Source: an uncultured Selenomonadales bacterium
GTDB taxonomy: Bacteria; Bacillota; Negativicutes; Selenomonadales; Selenomonadaceae
Direction of reading: 5' to 3'
NCBI GenBank assembly: GCA_937877565.1
Contig: CALFJB010000075.1
Span: forward strand, 65,412-129,411
DNA length: 64,000 bases
In this document: positions 25,936 through 34,303 of the stretch, one piece after another
Layout of the letters: each line of letters opens with the position of its first letter
Numbering within the stretch: position 1 is the first letter of the stretch
Translations under genes and position numbers: made by a program
Notes under the pieces: generated by a model
Told to the model about the DNA's origin: nothing
Databases searched by the model: none
Seen by the model: only the letters and a program-made list of their open reading frames with translations

Positions 25936-26856
25936 TCAAACTTCCCAAACGTCGTTTTTCATCAAGTCGCGGTGTTCCAAATTTACTGTGTAGCCGTTGC
26001 TTGAAATTAAATCGAAAATATGTTTGGCAGTAAAAACACTGCGATGCATTCCGCCGGTACAACCTACCGCAATTACAAGTTGGCTCTTACCTTCCTTGAC
26101 ATATTGCGGCACTAAAAATTCAATCAAATTATCAAGGCGTTTCAAAAATTCTTGCGTGACAGGTTTTTCTGCGATATATTCTGCAACTTCAGCAACCGCT
26201 CCGCTTTTATGTTTAAGTGTTTCAATGTAAAAAGGATTCGGCAAAAATCGAACGTCCAAAACTATATCGGCGTCCATTGGCATACCGTACTTAAAGCCGA
26301 AACTCAAAACAGAAATATTCATTCCCGCGCCTTCAGTTTTGCCGAAAAGCAATTTAATTTTGTCGCGCAGTTCAGCCTTTGACAAATTGGAAGTGTCAAT
26401 TAAATAGGTCGCTTTGCCGCGTACAGATTCAAGGCGGGAACGTTCCTTTGCAACGCCGTCAGAAATTCTTGCAGAAGGTGCCATTGGATGACGGCGGCGC
26501 GTCTCCTTGTAGCGTCTTATAATTGCGTCGTCGCTTGCGTCCATAAAAAGCATTTCATAATCTAAATTTTTTTTGTCCATATCTTCAAGAATTTGTATGA
26601 GGTTGTCAAAAAATTCTCGGCTGCGTGTATCGACGACGAAAACAACTTTGTTGACGTGACTGGAGGCGTGCGAACACAATTCTACAAATTTTGGAATAAA
26701 AACCGGCGGCAGATTATCAACGCAAAAATAGCCCAAGTCTTCCAAACATCTGCAGGCTTGAGTTTTGCCGCTCCCGCTCATTCCCGTTACAATAATTATT
26801 CTCGGCTTTTCAAAAATTTCTTCAGCCGTTTCAAGGTTTTCAATTTTATTTTCCAT
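25936..26856 (-). CDS. rapZ: RapZ/YvcJ nucleotide-binding protein
   Basis: 306 residues from the ATG at 26856 (GAGGTG upstream). Walker A IVTGMSGSGKTQA, then LGYFCVDNLPPVFIPKF and VDTRSREFF. The C-terminal domain carries SFGFKYGMPMDADIVLDVRF and VAVGCTGGMHRSVF. RapZ controls amino-sugar synthesis, through small RNAs in E. coli, and is paired with YvcK in Firmicutes. The gap to yvcK is 8 bp. Confidence 0.94.
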   Translation of the reverse strand: MENKIENLETAEEIFEKPRIIIVTGMSGSGKTQACRCLEDLGYFCVDNLPPVFIPKFVELCSHASSHVNKVVFVVDTRSREFFDNLIQILEDMDKKNLDYEMLFMDASDDAIIRRYKETRRRHPMAPSARISDGVAKERSRLESVRGKATYLIDTSNLSKAELRDKIKLLFGKTEGAGMNISVLSFGFKYGMPMDADIVLDVRFLPNPFYIETLKHKSGAVAEVAEYIAEKPVTQEFLKRLDNLIEFLVPQYVKEGKSQLVIAVGCTGGMHRSVFTAKHIFDLISSNGYTVNLEHRDLMKNDVWEV

Positions 26857-26877
26857 AATTTTCACCTCACGAATTTT

Positions 26878-27486
26878 TCAGTAGAATTTATTTGTACCTA
26901 ATTTGCCGCGAAAAGCCTGCGCCAAAATGGATTTTTTCATAACGTCAATTTTGCCGATGGTATTATTTTTCAAATCGTTGTAGCCAACTATTAAATTTAA
27001 TTTTTCTTCAGCTTGATTCAGTTTCAAAAATACTTTGTCCAAAATTTCTACAATTCGTTTTTGTTCGTCAAGCGGCGGCAACGGAAACGGCGTTGTATAA
27101 AATAATTTTTTGTCTAAGTGAGGAATTGCAGAGCCGCGTTTTTTGCTGTGATACAATTCTTTTTTTGTAGAAACAAAATATTGAAAATAATCGGCGTCAA
27201 CATTTGAAAAAATATCCAACGCACGAAAAGTACTGCCCATATAACCGTTTTCAGGCGCGGTAAAAATTTCGCCGGAATTTTCGCCGTCCACCAAAATTAT
27301 TTTTGTACCTGCTGAAATATAATTGCCGCTGTCAATCATTTTCTTTTCTTTGAAACCGCGCAAATATTTAACTTCAAGGTAAGGAAAATTTTTATCAGAT
27401 ATTTTTTGTCCTTGTGAAAGACTGCAGACATTTTTTAATTTAGTCCAACTCCAATTATCAGGCAAGGCGTAAATTTCATTTTCCAA
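26878..27486 (-). CDS. Half-size type I restriction specificity subunit (HsdS), orphan
   Basis: About 202 residues. A single target-recognition domain (LPDNWSWTKLKNVCSLSQGQ, GYMGSTFRALDI, GSAIPHLDKKLFYTTPFPLP) is followed by the conserved helical spacer PLPPLDEQKRIVEILDKVF and the C-terminal ILAQAFRGKL. Normal HsdS proteins have two such halves. No hsdM or hsdR is nearby. Starts at TTG 27486 after AGAGGTG (a GTG three codons upstream is the alternative). It leads into rapZ and yvcK on the same strand, with 21 bp between. Confidence 0.82.
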   Translation of the reverse strand: MENEIYALPDNWSWTKLKNVCSLSQGQKISDKNFPYLEVKYLRGFKEKKMIDSGNYISAGTKIILVDGENSGEIFTAPENGYMGSTFRALDIFSNVDADYFQYFVSTKKELYHSKKRGSAIPHLDKKLFYTTPFPLPPLDEQKRIVEILDKVFLKLNQAEEKLNLIVGYNDLKNNTIGKIDVMKKSILAQAFRGKLGTNKFY

Positions 27487-27524
27487 AAATTTCACCTCTG
27501 GAATTTTTTTCTGATTGTTAATTG

Positions 27525-27533
27525 TGTTATAAT
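27525..27533 (+). promoter_or_regulatory. Extended -10 promoter for lepA
   Basis: TGTTATAAT, a TGn extended -10 with perfect TATAAT; the -35 region is a T-run without a clear match. Confidence 0.55.
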
Positions 27534-27568
27534 TTTAACCTAATTTAATATCGAAGGGAAGAATTTTT

Positions 27569-29368
27569 TTGAACGACAGAATCAGAAATTTTTCAATCAT
27601 AGCGCATATAGATCACGGCAAATCAACTTTGGCGGACAGATTGATAGAAATGACAGGAACGGTTGAAAAGCGGGATATGGAAGAGCAACTTTTGGACAAT
27701 ATGGAATTGGAACGCGAGCGCGGAATTACAATCAAGGCGCAAACTGTCAGATTAAAATACAAGGCGCAGGACGGCAACGAATACATTTTGAATTTGATTG
27801 ACACGCCCGGACATGTCGATTTTACTTACGAAGTTTCGCGCAGTTTGGCGGCTTGCGAAGGCGCGTTATTGGTTGTCGATTCAACTCAAGGCGTGGAGGC
27901 TCAAACGCTTTCAAATGTTTACCTTGCATTAGATCACGACTTGGAAATTATTCCCGTAATAAATAAAATTGACTTGCCGAGCGCAGATATTGAACGCGCC
28001 AAAACTGAAATTGAAGAGGCAATAGGTCTTGACGCAAGCGACGCGGTTAAATGCAGTGCAAAAACCGGCGAAGGCGTTGCCGATATTTTAGAGGCGATTG
28101 TTAAAAAAATTCCGCCGCCTGAAGGTGAAGAAAATAAATCTTTGCAGGCGTTGATTTTCGATTCATACTTTGACAGCTACAAAGGCGCGGTTGCTCACGT
28201 TCGCTTGATGAACGGCAAAATTAAAAAAGGCGACAAACTGAAACTTATTGCAACGGGCAAAGAATTTGATTGTACGGAAATTGGAATTTTTACGCCGTCG
28301 ATGAATGAAGTTGCCGAATTAAACGCGGGCGAAGTCGGCTACATTTGCGGCAGTTTAAAAGACGTGCGCGATGTTAGAGTTGGCGACACAATTACAAATT
28401 CTGAAAAACCTGCAGAGGCGTTGGCGGGCTATCGTGCGCCCGTACCAATGGTTTTTTGCGGACTCTATCCAACTGAAAGTGTTGACTACGACAATTTGAA
28501 AGAGGCGTTGGAAAAATTGCAACTGAATGACGCCGCCTTAGTTTACGAGCCGGAAACTTCAGCCGCGTTGGGATTCGGTTTCAGATGTGGATTTTTGGGA
28601 TTGTTGCATATGGACGTTGTGCAGGAACGTTTGGAACGTGAATATAATTTAAAACTTGTGACGACTGCGCCGAGCGTAGTTTACAAAGTCAACAAAACTA
28701 ACGGCGAAATTTTGACGATTGATAATCCCGCCGCGTTGCCGCCTGTAACTGAAATTAAATCGATTGAAGAGCCGATTGTTAAAGCAACCGTGATTGTACC
28801 GAGTGATTATATTGGCGCGGTTATGGAACTTTGCAGGGAAAAGCGCGGCACTTATAAAGGTATGGATTATATCGACAAAACCCGCGTTTTGCTTACTTAT
28901 GAAATTCCGCTGAATGAAATTATTTACGACTTTTTCGACAAACTTAAATCAATGACGCGGGGATATGCAAGTTTGGACTACGAGCCGTCAAGTTATTCTG
29001 AATCTGACTTAGTCAAGTTGGATATTCTGTTAAATGGCGATATGGTTGACGCTTTAAGCTCAATCGTACACCGTACCCGCGCCGCCAAAGTTGGGCGTAC
29101 CTTAGCTTTGAAACTTAAAAGAATTATTCCTGAACAACTTTTTGATATTCCCGTGCAAGCGGCGATCGGCGGCAGAATTATTGCCCGTGAAACTGTCAAG
29201 GCGCGGCGTAAAGATGTTTTGGCGAAATGTTACGGCGGCGACGTTTCACGCAAGCGCAAACTTTTAGAAAAGCAAAAGGAAGGTAAAAAACGTATGAAAG
29301 CCGTTGGCAGTGTCGAATTGCCGCAAGAGGCTTTTATGGCGGTTTTAACTGTCAATGACGAAGTTTAA
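27569..29368 (+). CDS. lepA: Elongation factor 4 (LepA)
   Basis: 599 residues, full length. G1 IIAHIDHGKSTLADRLIE, the RGITIKAQTV switch, DTPGHVDF, NKID, and the LepA-specific C-terminus CYGGDVSRKRKLLEKQKEGK. A membrane-associated ribosomal GTPase that back-translocates or remodels ribosomes. TTG start after GAAGGGAAG. hemW follows it in many genomes; here an unrelated membrane protein gene is inserted between them. Confidence 0.97.
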   Translation: MNDRIRNFSIIAHIDHGKSTLADRLIEMTGTVEKRDMEEQLLDNMELERERGITIKAQTVRLKYKAQDGNEYILNLIDTPGHVDFTYEVSRSLAACEGALLVVDSTQGVEAQTLSNVYLALDHDLEIIPVINKIDLPSADIERAKTEIEEAIGLDASDAVKCSAKTGEGVADILEAIVKKIPPPEGEENKSLQALIFDSYFDSYKGAVAHVRLMNGKIKKGDKLKLIATGKEFDCTEIGIFTPSMNEVAELNAGEVGYICGSLKDVRDVRVGDTITNSEKPAEALAGYRAPVPMVFCGLYPTESVDYDNLKEALEKLQLNDAALVYEPETSAALGFGFRCGFLGLLHMDVVQERLEREYNLKLVTTAPSVVYKVNKTNGEILTIDNPAALPPVTEIKSIEEPIVKATVIVPSDYIGAVMELCREKRGTYKGMDYIDKTRVLLTYEIPLNEIIYDFFDKLKSMTRGYASLDYEPSSYSESDLVKLDILLNGDMVDALSSIVHRTRAAKVGRTLALKLKRIIPEQLFDIPVQAAIGGRIIARETVKARRKDVLAKCYGGDVSRKRKLLEKQKEGKKRMKAVGSVELPQEAFMAVLTVNDEV

Positions 29369-29430
29369 TTTTATGATGTGAATTTAATCATAAAAATTAA
29401 AACTTTATCATCGCCAAAACGAAGTCGAAA

Positions 29431-29560
29431 ACCGGCACTCAAGGATGAGTGCCGCCGCGTGTTGATTCAAGGATTGAATCATACGCGGAACAAGTTTTTT
29501 CTTTCTTTGCTAGGCGTTTCTTTCTTTTTTTCAAAAATGAAAGAAATGCCGTATTAGATA
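29431..29560 (+). repeat. Modular hairpin repeat, copy R5
   Basis: Hairpin 1 cggcactca / tgagtgccg (29433-29454) directly abuts hairpin 2 ccgcgtgttgattcaa / ttgaatcatacgcgg (29455-29488). Then comes the hairpin ggcgtttctttc / gaaagaaatgcc (29513-29550). Compared with R6, hairpin 1 has swapped a G-C pair for C-G and hairpin 2 has changed on both arms. Lies between lepA and the following membrane-protein gene. Confidence 0.85.
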
Positions 29561-29645
29561 AAAAAAATCATTTTTAAAAGCATAAGATGGCGTCTATGGC
29601 AATTTAAACGCAAATTAGCGGCATATAAATTGGGGTGCAAAAATT

Positions 29646-31304
29646 TTGGCAGAAAAAATTGGAAAATTTGGTTACGGCGGCTTATTAATTATGCTTGCCT
29701 GCAGTATAACAATTTTAAAAGTTTGGGGGTTGGACAACGACACGTGGTTTATTTTGAATTGCGGGCGGTACGTAGTTGAAACGGGAACAATCCCACACGT
29801 AGAATTTGCAACGATGCACGAAAATTTACATTACGTGATGGAGCAATGGTTGACGGCGGTTATTTTCTGGAAAATTTTTGACAACTTCGGCGCGGACGGG
29901 CTGATATTTTTTGCGTGGCTTGTTGGTTTTATTTTAATGTTCGTCTATTTCAGAATTTGTATGTATGTCAGCGGCGGCAATGAAAAAGTTTCGGTATTAT
30001 TATCCGTGTTAATTGCAAAACCCGTTACATTGGGATTTATCGTTACACGTCCGCAAATTTTATCGACGTTGCTTTTATTGATTGAAGTTTTTCTGCTGGA
30101 AAAATTTGTACGCGAGAAAAAAATTTGGACGTTGTGCATTTTGCCGATAATTTCAGTAATTTTTATAAATTTGCATTGCGCACTTTTTCCAATGTTAATT
30201 GTTGTAATGTTGCCGTTCATTGCCGAAAGTTTGTATTTAAAATTAAAACCCGCAGAAAATTTTGACATTCCACTTTTGCCGCTGATAATTTCGGCGGTTG
30301 GAATATTTTTGGCGGGCTTTATAAATCCATACGGCTGGGAGGCAATAACTTTTATTTTCACGTCGTACGATCCGGAAATTCACGGAATGATATCAGAAGT
30401 GCAACCTGCATCTGCGGGAGATACTTTGGGAATTGCGTTATTCGTATTTTCGGCGTTTCTGATAATCGCACAAACTAAAAAACGTCTGCCGCTAAGATAT
30501 TTTTTTCTGTCGTTCGGAATAATGATTTTGGGATTTATGGCACTGCGGAGCATATTTTTATTTTTGATTTTGTCAACGTTCCCGCTTGCCTACGCCGCCA
30601 AAGATTGGCATCCCTTCGACAAAATTTTTAATTGGCGATATAAAGCATTTGCGCCGCTGTTTATAATCTGCGCGGTAGAAATTTTTTTGGTTTACAGAAT
30701 GGCTGAAGATTCAATTTGGGAAATGCACCCGCCGATGAAAATTATTTTTGCCTTGACGATAATTTTTTTGATATGTTTTACATTTTTTTACAGACGGGAA
30801 GGAAAATTATTCAGCGAAGAAATTTTTATTTTGCGTCGCAAGCCGTTAATTGTTTTGGCAACTTTTCAGATTATGATTTTTTTTGCGGGAATTTATTTTC
30901 AATCGCCTGCTGAAAAACCGGAGCCGCATAAACCTGCCGCAGATTTTTTACTGTCGAAAAACCGCGCCGAAGATATAATTCTTTACACGGGATTTAACGA
31001 CGGAGCTTACTTTGAGTTTCGCAGACTAAAAACTTACATGGATGCTCGCCCTGAAATTTTTGCTAAGTCTAACAATCACCAAAAAGATATTATCCGCGAA
31101 TATTTTTCTTTTATAAATGGAGATTTGGATTATAGAGAGTTTTTTTCTCGCTACAATTTTACGCACATTTTTGTAGCCACAGATAATAAAATTCCGTACT
31201 TAATGTTGTCCAATGATGAAAATTACCGCGTTGTTTTTGAGTATGACTTTGAGCAATGGGGCAATAAACTGCACGGAAAAATTTTTATGCCGGTGAGAAA
31301 ATGA
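29646..31304 (+). CDS. Polytopic membrane protein, possible GT-C-type
   Basis: 552 residues not matched to a named family. About ten hydrophobic segments cover residues 12-430. The first loop has LDNDTWFILNCGRYVVETG and HYVMEQWLTAVIFW, a layout reminiscent of lipid-linked GT-C glycosyltransferases that keep acidic residues in the first outer loop. The soluble C-terminus (about 435-552) contains ILYTGFNDGAYFEFRRLKTY and YMDARPEIFAKS. TTG start. It overlaps hemW by four bases (ATGA), so the two are co-translated although unrelated in likely function. Confidence 0.6.
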   Translation: MAEKIGKFGYGGLLIMLACSITILKVWGLDNDTWFILNCGRYVVETGTIPHVEFATMHENLHYVMEQWLTAVIFWKIFDNFGADGLIFFAWLVGFILMFVYFRICMYVSGGNEKVSVLLSVLIAKPVTLGFIVTRPQILSTLLLLIEVFLLEKFVREKKIWTLCILPIISVIFINLHCALFPMLIVVMLPFIAESLYLKLKPAENFDIPLLPLIISAVGIFLAGFINPYGWEAITFIFTSYDPEIHGMISEVQPASAGDTLGIALFVFSAFLIIAQTKKRLPLRYFFLSFGIMILGFMALRSIFLFLILSTFPLAYAAKDWHPFDKIFNWRYKAFAPLFIICAVEIFLVYRMAEDSIWEMHPPMKIIFALTIIFLICFTFFYRREGKLFSEEIFILRRKPLIVLATFQIMIFFAGIYFQSPAEKPEPHKPAADFLLSKNRAEDIILYTGFNDGAYFEFRRLKTYMDARPEIFAKSNNHQKDIIREYFSFINGDLDYREFFSRYNFTHIFVATDNKIPYLMLSNDENYRVVFEYDFEQWGNKLHGKIFMPVRK

Positions 31305-32392
31305 TTTACATTCACATTCCATTTTGCGTTAGAAAATGCAATTACTGCGCGTTCAATTCAAAAGTTTCAAACGCTGAAGAAATTGCTGATTATGTTGACG
31401 CGCTAATTTCCGAAATAAAATCTAATCCCTACAACCTACAACCCAAAACCTTATACTTCGGCGGCGGCACTCCAACGATTTTAAAAATAAATCAGCTTGA
31501 AAAAATTCTTTCGCAGTTTAAAATTGACGGCGCGGCAGAAATTACTATTGAGGCAAATCCCGGCACTGTTGACGAAAATTATTTGAAAAACTTGCGCGAA
31601 ATTGGATTTAACAGAATAAGTTTGGGCGTTCAAAGTTTCAATGACAATCTACTAAAAATTTTAGGCAGGATTCACGATTCAAAAACTGCGCTTGAAACAA
31701 TTCAAACTGCTAAGAAATTTTTTGATAACGTGAGTATTGATTTAATGTATGGCTTGCCGAATCAAAAACTTTGTGACGTTCAAAAATCTGTAGAAATTGC
31801 CGTCGCGCAGGATATTCAGCACATTTCAATTTACGGCTTGGAAATTGAGGACGGTACAAATTTTGGCAAGCTGTACGCCGCAGGAAAATTAAATTTGCCT
31901 GATGATGACTCAATGTACGATTTTATAACTGAAGAATTACCGCGCGCAGGTTTTCGCCGCTACGAAATTTCAAACTTTGCAAAGAAAAATTTTGAAAGTC
32001 GCCACAATCTCGGCTACTGGACAGGCAAAAAATATTTGGGATTCGGCGCGGGCGCACATTCCTACAACGGCAAAATTCGCAGTTCAAATATTTGTGACGT
32101 GGCAACTTATATAAAAAAAATCCGCTCCGGCGAAAGTGTTTCCATACTTGAGGAAATTGTTTCGCCAAAAGCGGCTATGGAAGAGTTTTGCTTTTTAGGT
32201 TTACGCACTGCCGAAGGTTTAAGCGTTGAAACTTTTTATAAAAATTTCGGCAAAAATATTTTTGAAATTTACGGCGCGGTTATCGAAAAAAATTTGAAAC
32301 TCGGTTTACTTGAAAATTCCAACGGCAGAATTTTTTTAACGCCGCACGGTATGAAATTCGGCAATGTAGTTTTTGCAGATTTTCTTTTGTAA
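31301..32392 (+). CDS. hemW: HemW-like radical SAM protein
   Basis: 363 residues. The radical-SAM cluster motif is CVRKCNYC, preceded by IYIHIPF, then FGGGTPTIL, EITIEANPGTV, RISLGVQSF and SIDLMYGLPNQ. The C-terminal HemN-like domain includes RYEISNFAKKNFESRHNLGYW. HemW transfers heme; it was formerly called oxygen-independent coproporphyrinogen oxidase. The bases encoding NPYNLQPK (31424-31452) resemble the cctaaaacct units of the spacer at 2838-2862. The usual hrcA-grpE-dnaK run does not follow. Confidence 0.9.
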   Translation: MIYIHIPFCVRKCNYCAFNSKVSNAEEIADYVDALISEIKSNPYNLQPKTLYFGGGTPTILKINQLEKILSQFKIDGAAEITIEANPGTVDENYLKNLREIGFNRISLGVQSFNDNLLKILGRIHDSKTALETIQTAKKFFDNVSIDLMYGLPNQKLCDVQKSVEIAVAQDIQHISIYGLEIEDGTNFGKLYAAGKLNLPDDDSMYDFITEELPRAGFRRYEISNFAKKNFESRHNLGYWTGKKYLGFGAGAHSYNGKIRSSNICDVATYIKKIRSGESVSILEEIVSPKAAMEEFCFLGLRTAEGLSVETFYKNFGKNIFEIYGAVIEKNLKLGLLENSNGRIFLTPHGMKFGNVVFADFLL

Positions 32393-32397
32393 TTAAA

Positions 32398-32433
32398 AAT
32401 CGCCTGTCGAATTTTTAACAGACGATTTTTTTT
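32398..32433 (+). terminator. Terminator after hemW
   Basis: aatcgcctgt / acagacgatt stem (one mismatch) and a run of eight T. Confidence 0.8.
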
Positions 32434-32505
32434 CGCGGCGTTCCAAAACGTAGAAACGTCGTTTTTGGCTGATTTTTTAAAAATCTTTAAAGCCAAATAT
32501 TTATC

Positions 32506-32755
32506 GTGAACCACCCACGACTAAAAACGCGAGCTTCGAGGAGACAGCGATTTCTCATGTCCCCATTAAGAAGTTTGGCTAAATGCCCTTATTCTTACAG
32601 GCGTGTCCACGTCGCCCCTACACGATAAGACCTCAAGTCTACACGCTTACTTAATACTTTTTTGCTAAAGCGGAAGTCTAACCGCTAAGCTTAGTTTAAT
32701 CATTTTTAGCATTGATGTCAATAGCGACGTTTCAGATTGTTCATGCCGATTTCCA
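32506..32755 (-). mobile_element. IS200/IS605-type right end with tnpB 3' remnant and omega-RNA-like sequence
   Basis: Read on the minus strand, 32719-32702 encodes DINAKN, like the last RuvC motif of TnpB. It is followed by structured sequence: the hairpin agcgg / ccgct, gcgtgt pairing with acacgc, and finally ctcgcg / cgtggg closing with gtgggtggttcac at 32506. This last hairpin followed by TTCAC is typical of IS605-family right ends and of the 3' end of the TnpB guide RNA. No intact tnpB or tnpA remains. A retained guide would read gataaatatttggctt (32505-32490). Together with the hemW terminator and a second AT-rich hairpin (32463-32497), this explains the 325-bp gap. Confidence 0.65.
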
Positions 32756-32828
32756 TAAAAGTTTTTTTAGGCAGTCCGTGAAAAAATAAGCCGGAAATTA
32801 AAATATTTGTATCAATTAGTATTCGCAT
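32718..32828 (-). pseudogene. Truncated PIN-domain toxin
   Basis: Starts with MRILIDTNILISGLFF, the opening of PIN/PilT-family RNase toxins with the first catalytic Asp in DTN, but stops after 36 residues. Homology to a PIN domain ends near residue 24, after which the frame runs into tnpB-derived sequence. The start overlaps the antitoxin gene by 17 bp, a normal toxin-antitoxin layout. It cannot encode a working nuclease because the other acidic residues are gone. Confidence 0.78.
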
Positions 32829-33057
32829 TTTTCCGCGCTCTTTCTTCGTATCTTGAAGCTTTAATTCCGCCTTTGATAAAGTTGCTTATTTCTTGTTCAT
32901 ATTTATCAGGGTCGGCTTGCCATCTTGCAATTTTGGCATCTTCATTTTCAATTTCTTGCTCTTCAATAAATTTTTTTATCATCTCGTTCAACCAATAAAT
33001 ATAATCATCAGGAATTTTTTCAATCAATTCAAATGTTTCATTTCTGATAGCTGACAT
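32812..33057 (-). CDS. Antitoxin of a broken PIN toxin-antitoxin pair
   Basis: 81 residues, highly charged and helical: FELIEKIPDDYIYWLNEMIK, then EEQEIENEDAKIARWQ. GGAGGTG precedes the ATG. It overlaps the start of the truncated PIN toxin, which makes the antitoxin call mainly a matter of context; I cannot name its family. It may persist as a solo regulator or as a cross-neutralising antitoxin, or be decaying. Confidence 0.65.
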   Translation of the reverse strand: MSAIRNETFELIEKIPDDYIYWLNEMIKKFIEEQEIENEDAKIARWQADPDKYEQEISNFIKGGIKASRYEERARKNANTN

Positions 33058-33074
33058 AAAAACACCTCCAAAAA

Positions 33075-33109
33075 AACTCCGACAAAAACTTTTGCCGAAG
33101 TTTTAATTT
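33075..33109. terminator. Terminator between the acetyltransferase and the antitoxin gene
   Basis: Ten-pair stem aactccgaca / tgccgaagtt (with G-U wobbles) flanked by A- and T-runs. Confidence 0.75.
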
Positions 33110-33126
33110 TTTTGGACTTTTGAAAT

Positions 33127-33693
33127 TTATTCCACGTCGTTTGGAATATTTTTAATAAGTTTCGCAGGAACGCCGCCGACCAAAGAATTATCTGCAACGT
33201 CTTTAGTAACAACCGCGCCCGCCGCAATTATAACGTTATTGCCAATCGTGACGCCGGGCAAAATTGTAACATTTGCGCCAATCCAAACATCATTGCCAAT
33301 TTTAACAGGCTTGCCAATTCCTAAATGTTTACGCCGTCCCATTGGGCTAAGCGGATGATTTACCGTTGTTATTAAAGTGTTCGGTCCAATCATAACATAA
33401 TCGCCAATTTGCACTTCCATAATATCCAAAATCGTCACGTTGAAATTTGCCAAAAAATAATCGCCAACGTGAATATTTTTGCCGTTATCGCAGTTAAAAA
33501 CCGGCAATACTACAGGATTTTTGCCCGCACTTCCAAAAAGTTCACGAAGAGCTTTTTCATTGTCTGCATAATCTGTAACAGGTATTGCATTGAGTTTTTG
33601 ACAAAGTTTAACCGCGTTCAATTTCAGCGCGTCAACTTCAGGATCATAAAAATCATATTCAAGCCCTGCACGGAGTTTTTCAACTTCAGTCAT
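33127..33693 (-). CDS. Maltose/galactoside O-acetyltransferase-like (left-handed beta helix)
   Basis: 188 residues from the ATG at 33693 (GGAGAAATTAAA upstream). The N-terminal Mac region (MTEVEKLRAGLEYDFYDPEV) precedes hexapeptide repeats with the catalytic His in TTVNHPLSPMGRR and the family end IGNNVIIAAGAVVTKDV. It acetylates the 6-OH of sugars using acetyl-CoA. The natural substrate is uncertain. Confidence 0.9.
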   Translation of the reverse strand: MTEVEKLRAGLEYDFYDPEVDALKLNAVKLCQKLNAIPVTDYADNEKALRELFGSAGKNPVVLPVFNCDNGKNIHVGDYFLANFNVTILDIMEVQIGDYVMIGPNTLITTVNHPLSPMGRRKHLGIGKPVKIGNDVWIGANVTILPGVTIGNNVIIAAGAVVTKDVADNSLVGGVPAKLIKNIPNDVE

Positions 33694-33711
33694 TTTAATT
33701 TCTCCCAAAAA

Positions 33712-34284
33712 TTATTTTTTCATAAGACTTGCGCCCGCGTTCCACGCCTTGCCGATTTTTTCGCCAACTTTGTAATAGCCGTTTTGGAATTGGTCGAATA
33801 CAAACGCATTTAATTTTCCTGCGTCAACTTTGCCTTTTTCGTCAAGTACGCTTTCATCTGCAATAACGTTGACAATTTCGCCCAAAACTCTCAAGCCGTA
33901 AGGTTGATTCTGCATTTCAATAACTTTACATTCCAAAGTTACGGGATATTCTTCAACGATTGGCGCGTTGACGCGGGAACTTTTAACCGCCGTCATTTTG
34001 GAGCGTTCAAATTTATCTTTCATTTTGTTGCCGGTTGCAATTCCAAAAAAATCAGATTCTTTAATGTGCGCAACGTCAGCGATTGAAAGTGTAAACGCCT
34101 TTGTATTTTTCAAATTTGCAACTGTTTTATGATCTTCGCCCAAATTCAGCGCAACCATATTTTCTGCGCAAATTCCGCCCCACGCCATATTCATAACGTC
34201 AACAGTTTCATCTTCGTTGTAAGTTGCAATCATCAAAACGGGCATTGGGAAAAGGTACGGTTGAACGCCTAAATCTTTTTTCAT
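33712..34284 (-). CDS. Flavin-reductase-like FMN-binding protein
   Basis: 190 residues. PYLFPMPVLMIATYNEDETV and MNMAWGGICAENMVALNL are typical of the flavin reductase/FMN-binding split-barrel family, followed by FTLSIADVAH. Such proteins bind FMN and often act as NAD(P)H:flavin oxidoreductases or flavoredoxins. It sits between ilvN and the acetyltransferase gene on the same strand with short gaps. Confidence 0.85.
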   Translation of the reverse strand: MKKDLGVQPYLFPMPVLMIATYNEDETVDVMNMAWGGICAENMVALNLGEDHKTVANLKNTKAFTLSIADVAHIKESDFFGIATGNKMKDKFERSKMTAVKSSRVNAPIVEEYPVTLECKVIEMQNQPYGLRVLGEIVNVIADESVLDEKGKVDAGKLNAFVFDQFQNGYYKVGEKIGKAWNAGASLMKK

Positions 34285-34303
34285 TTTAAAACCTCCAAAA
34301 ATT

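Noticed and set aside
32463..32497. AT-rich hairpin (ttggct / agccaa) as a second hemW terminator or part of the IS end
   Set aside because: It lies outside the ttcac boundary, and the hemW terminator at 32398 already has a good stem and T-run; role left open.
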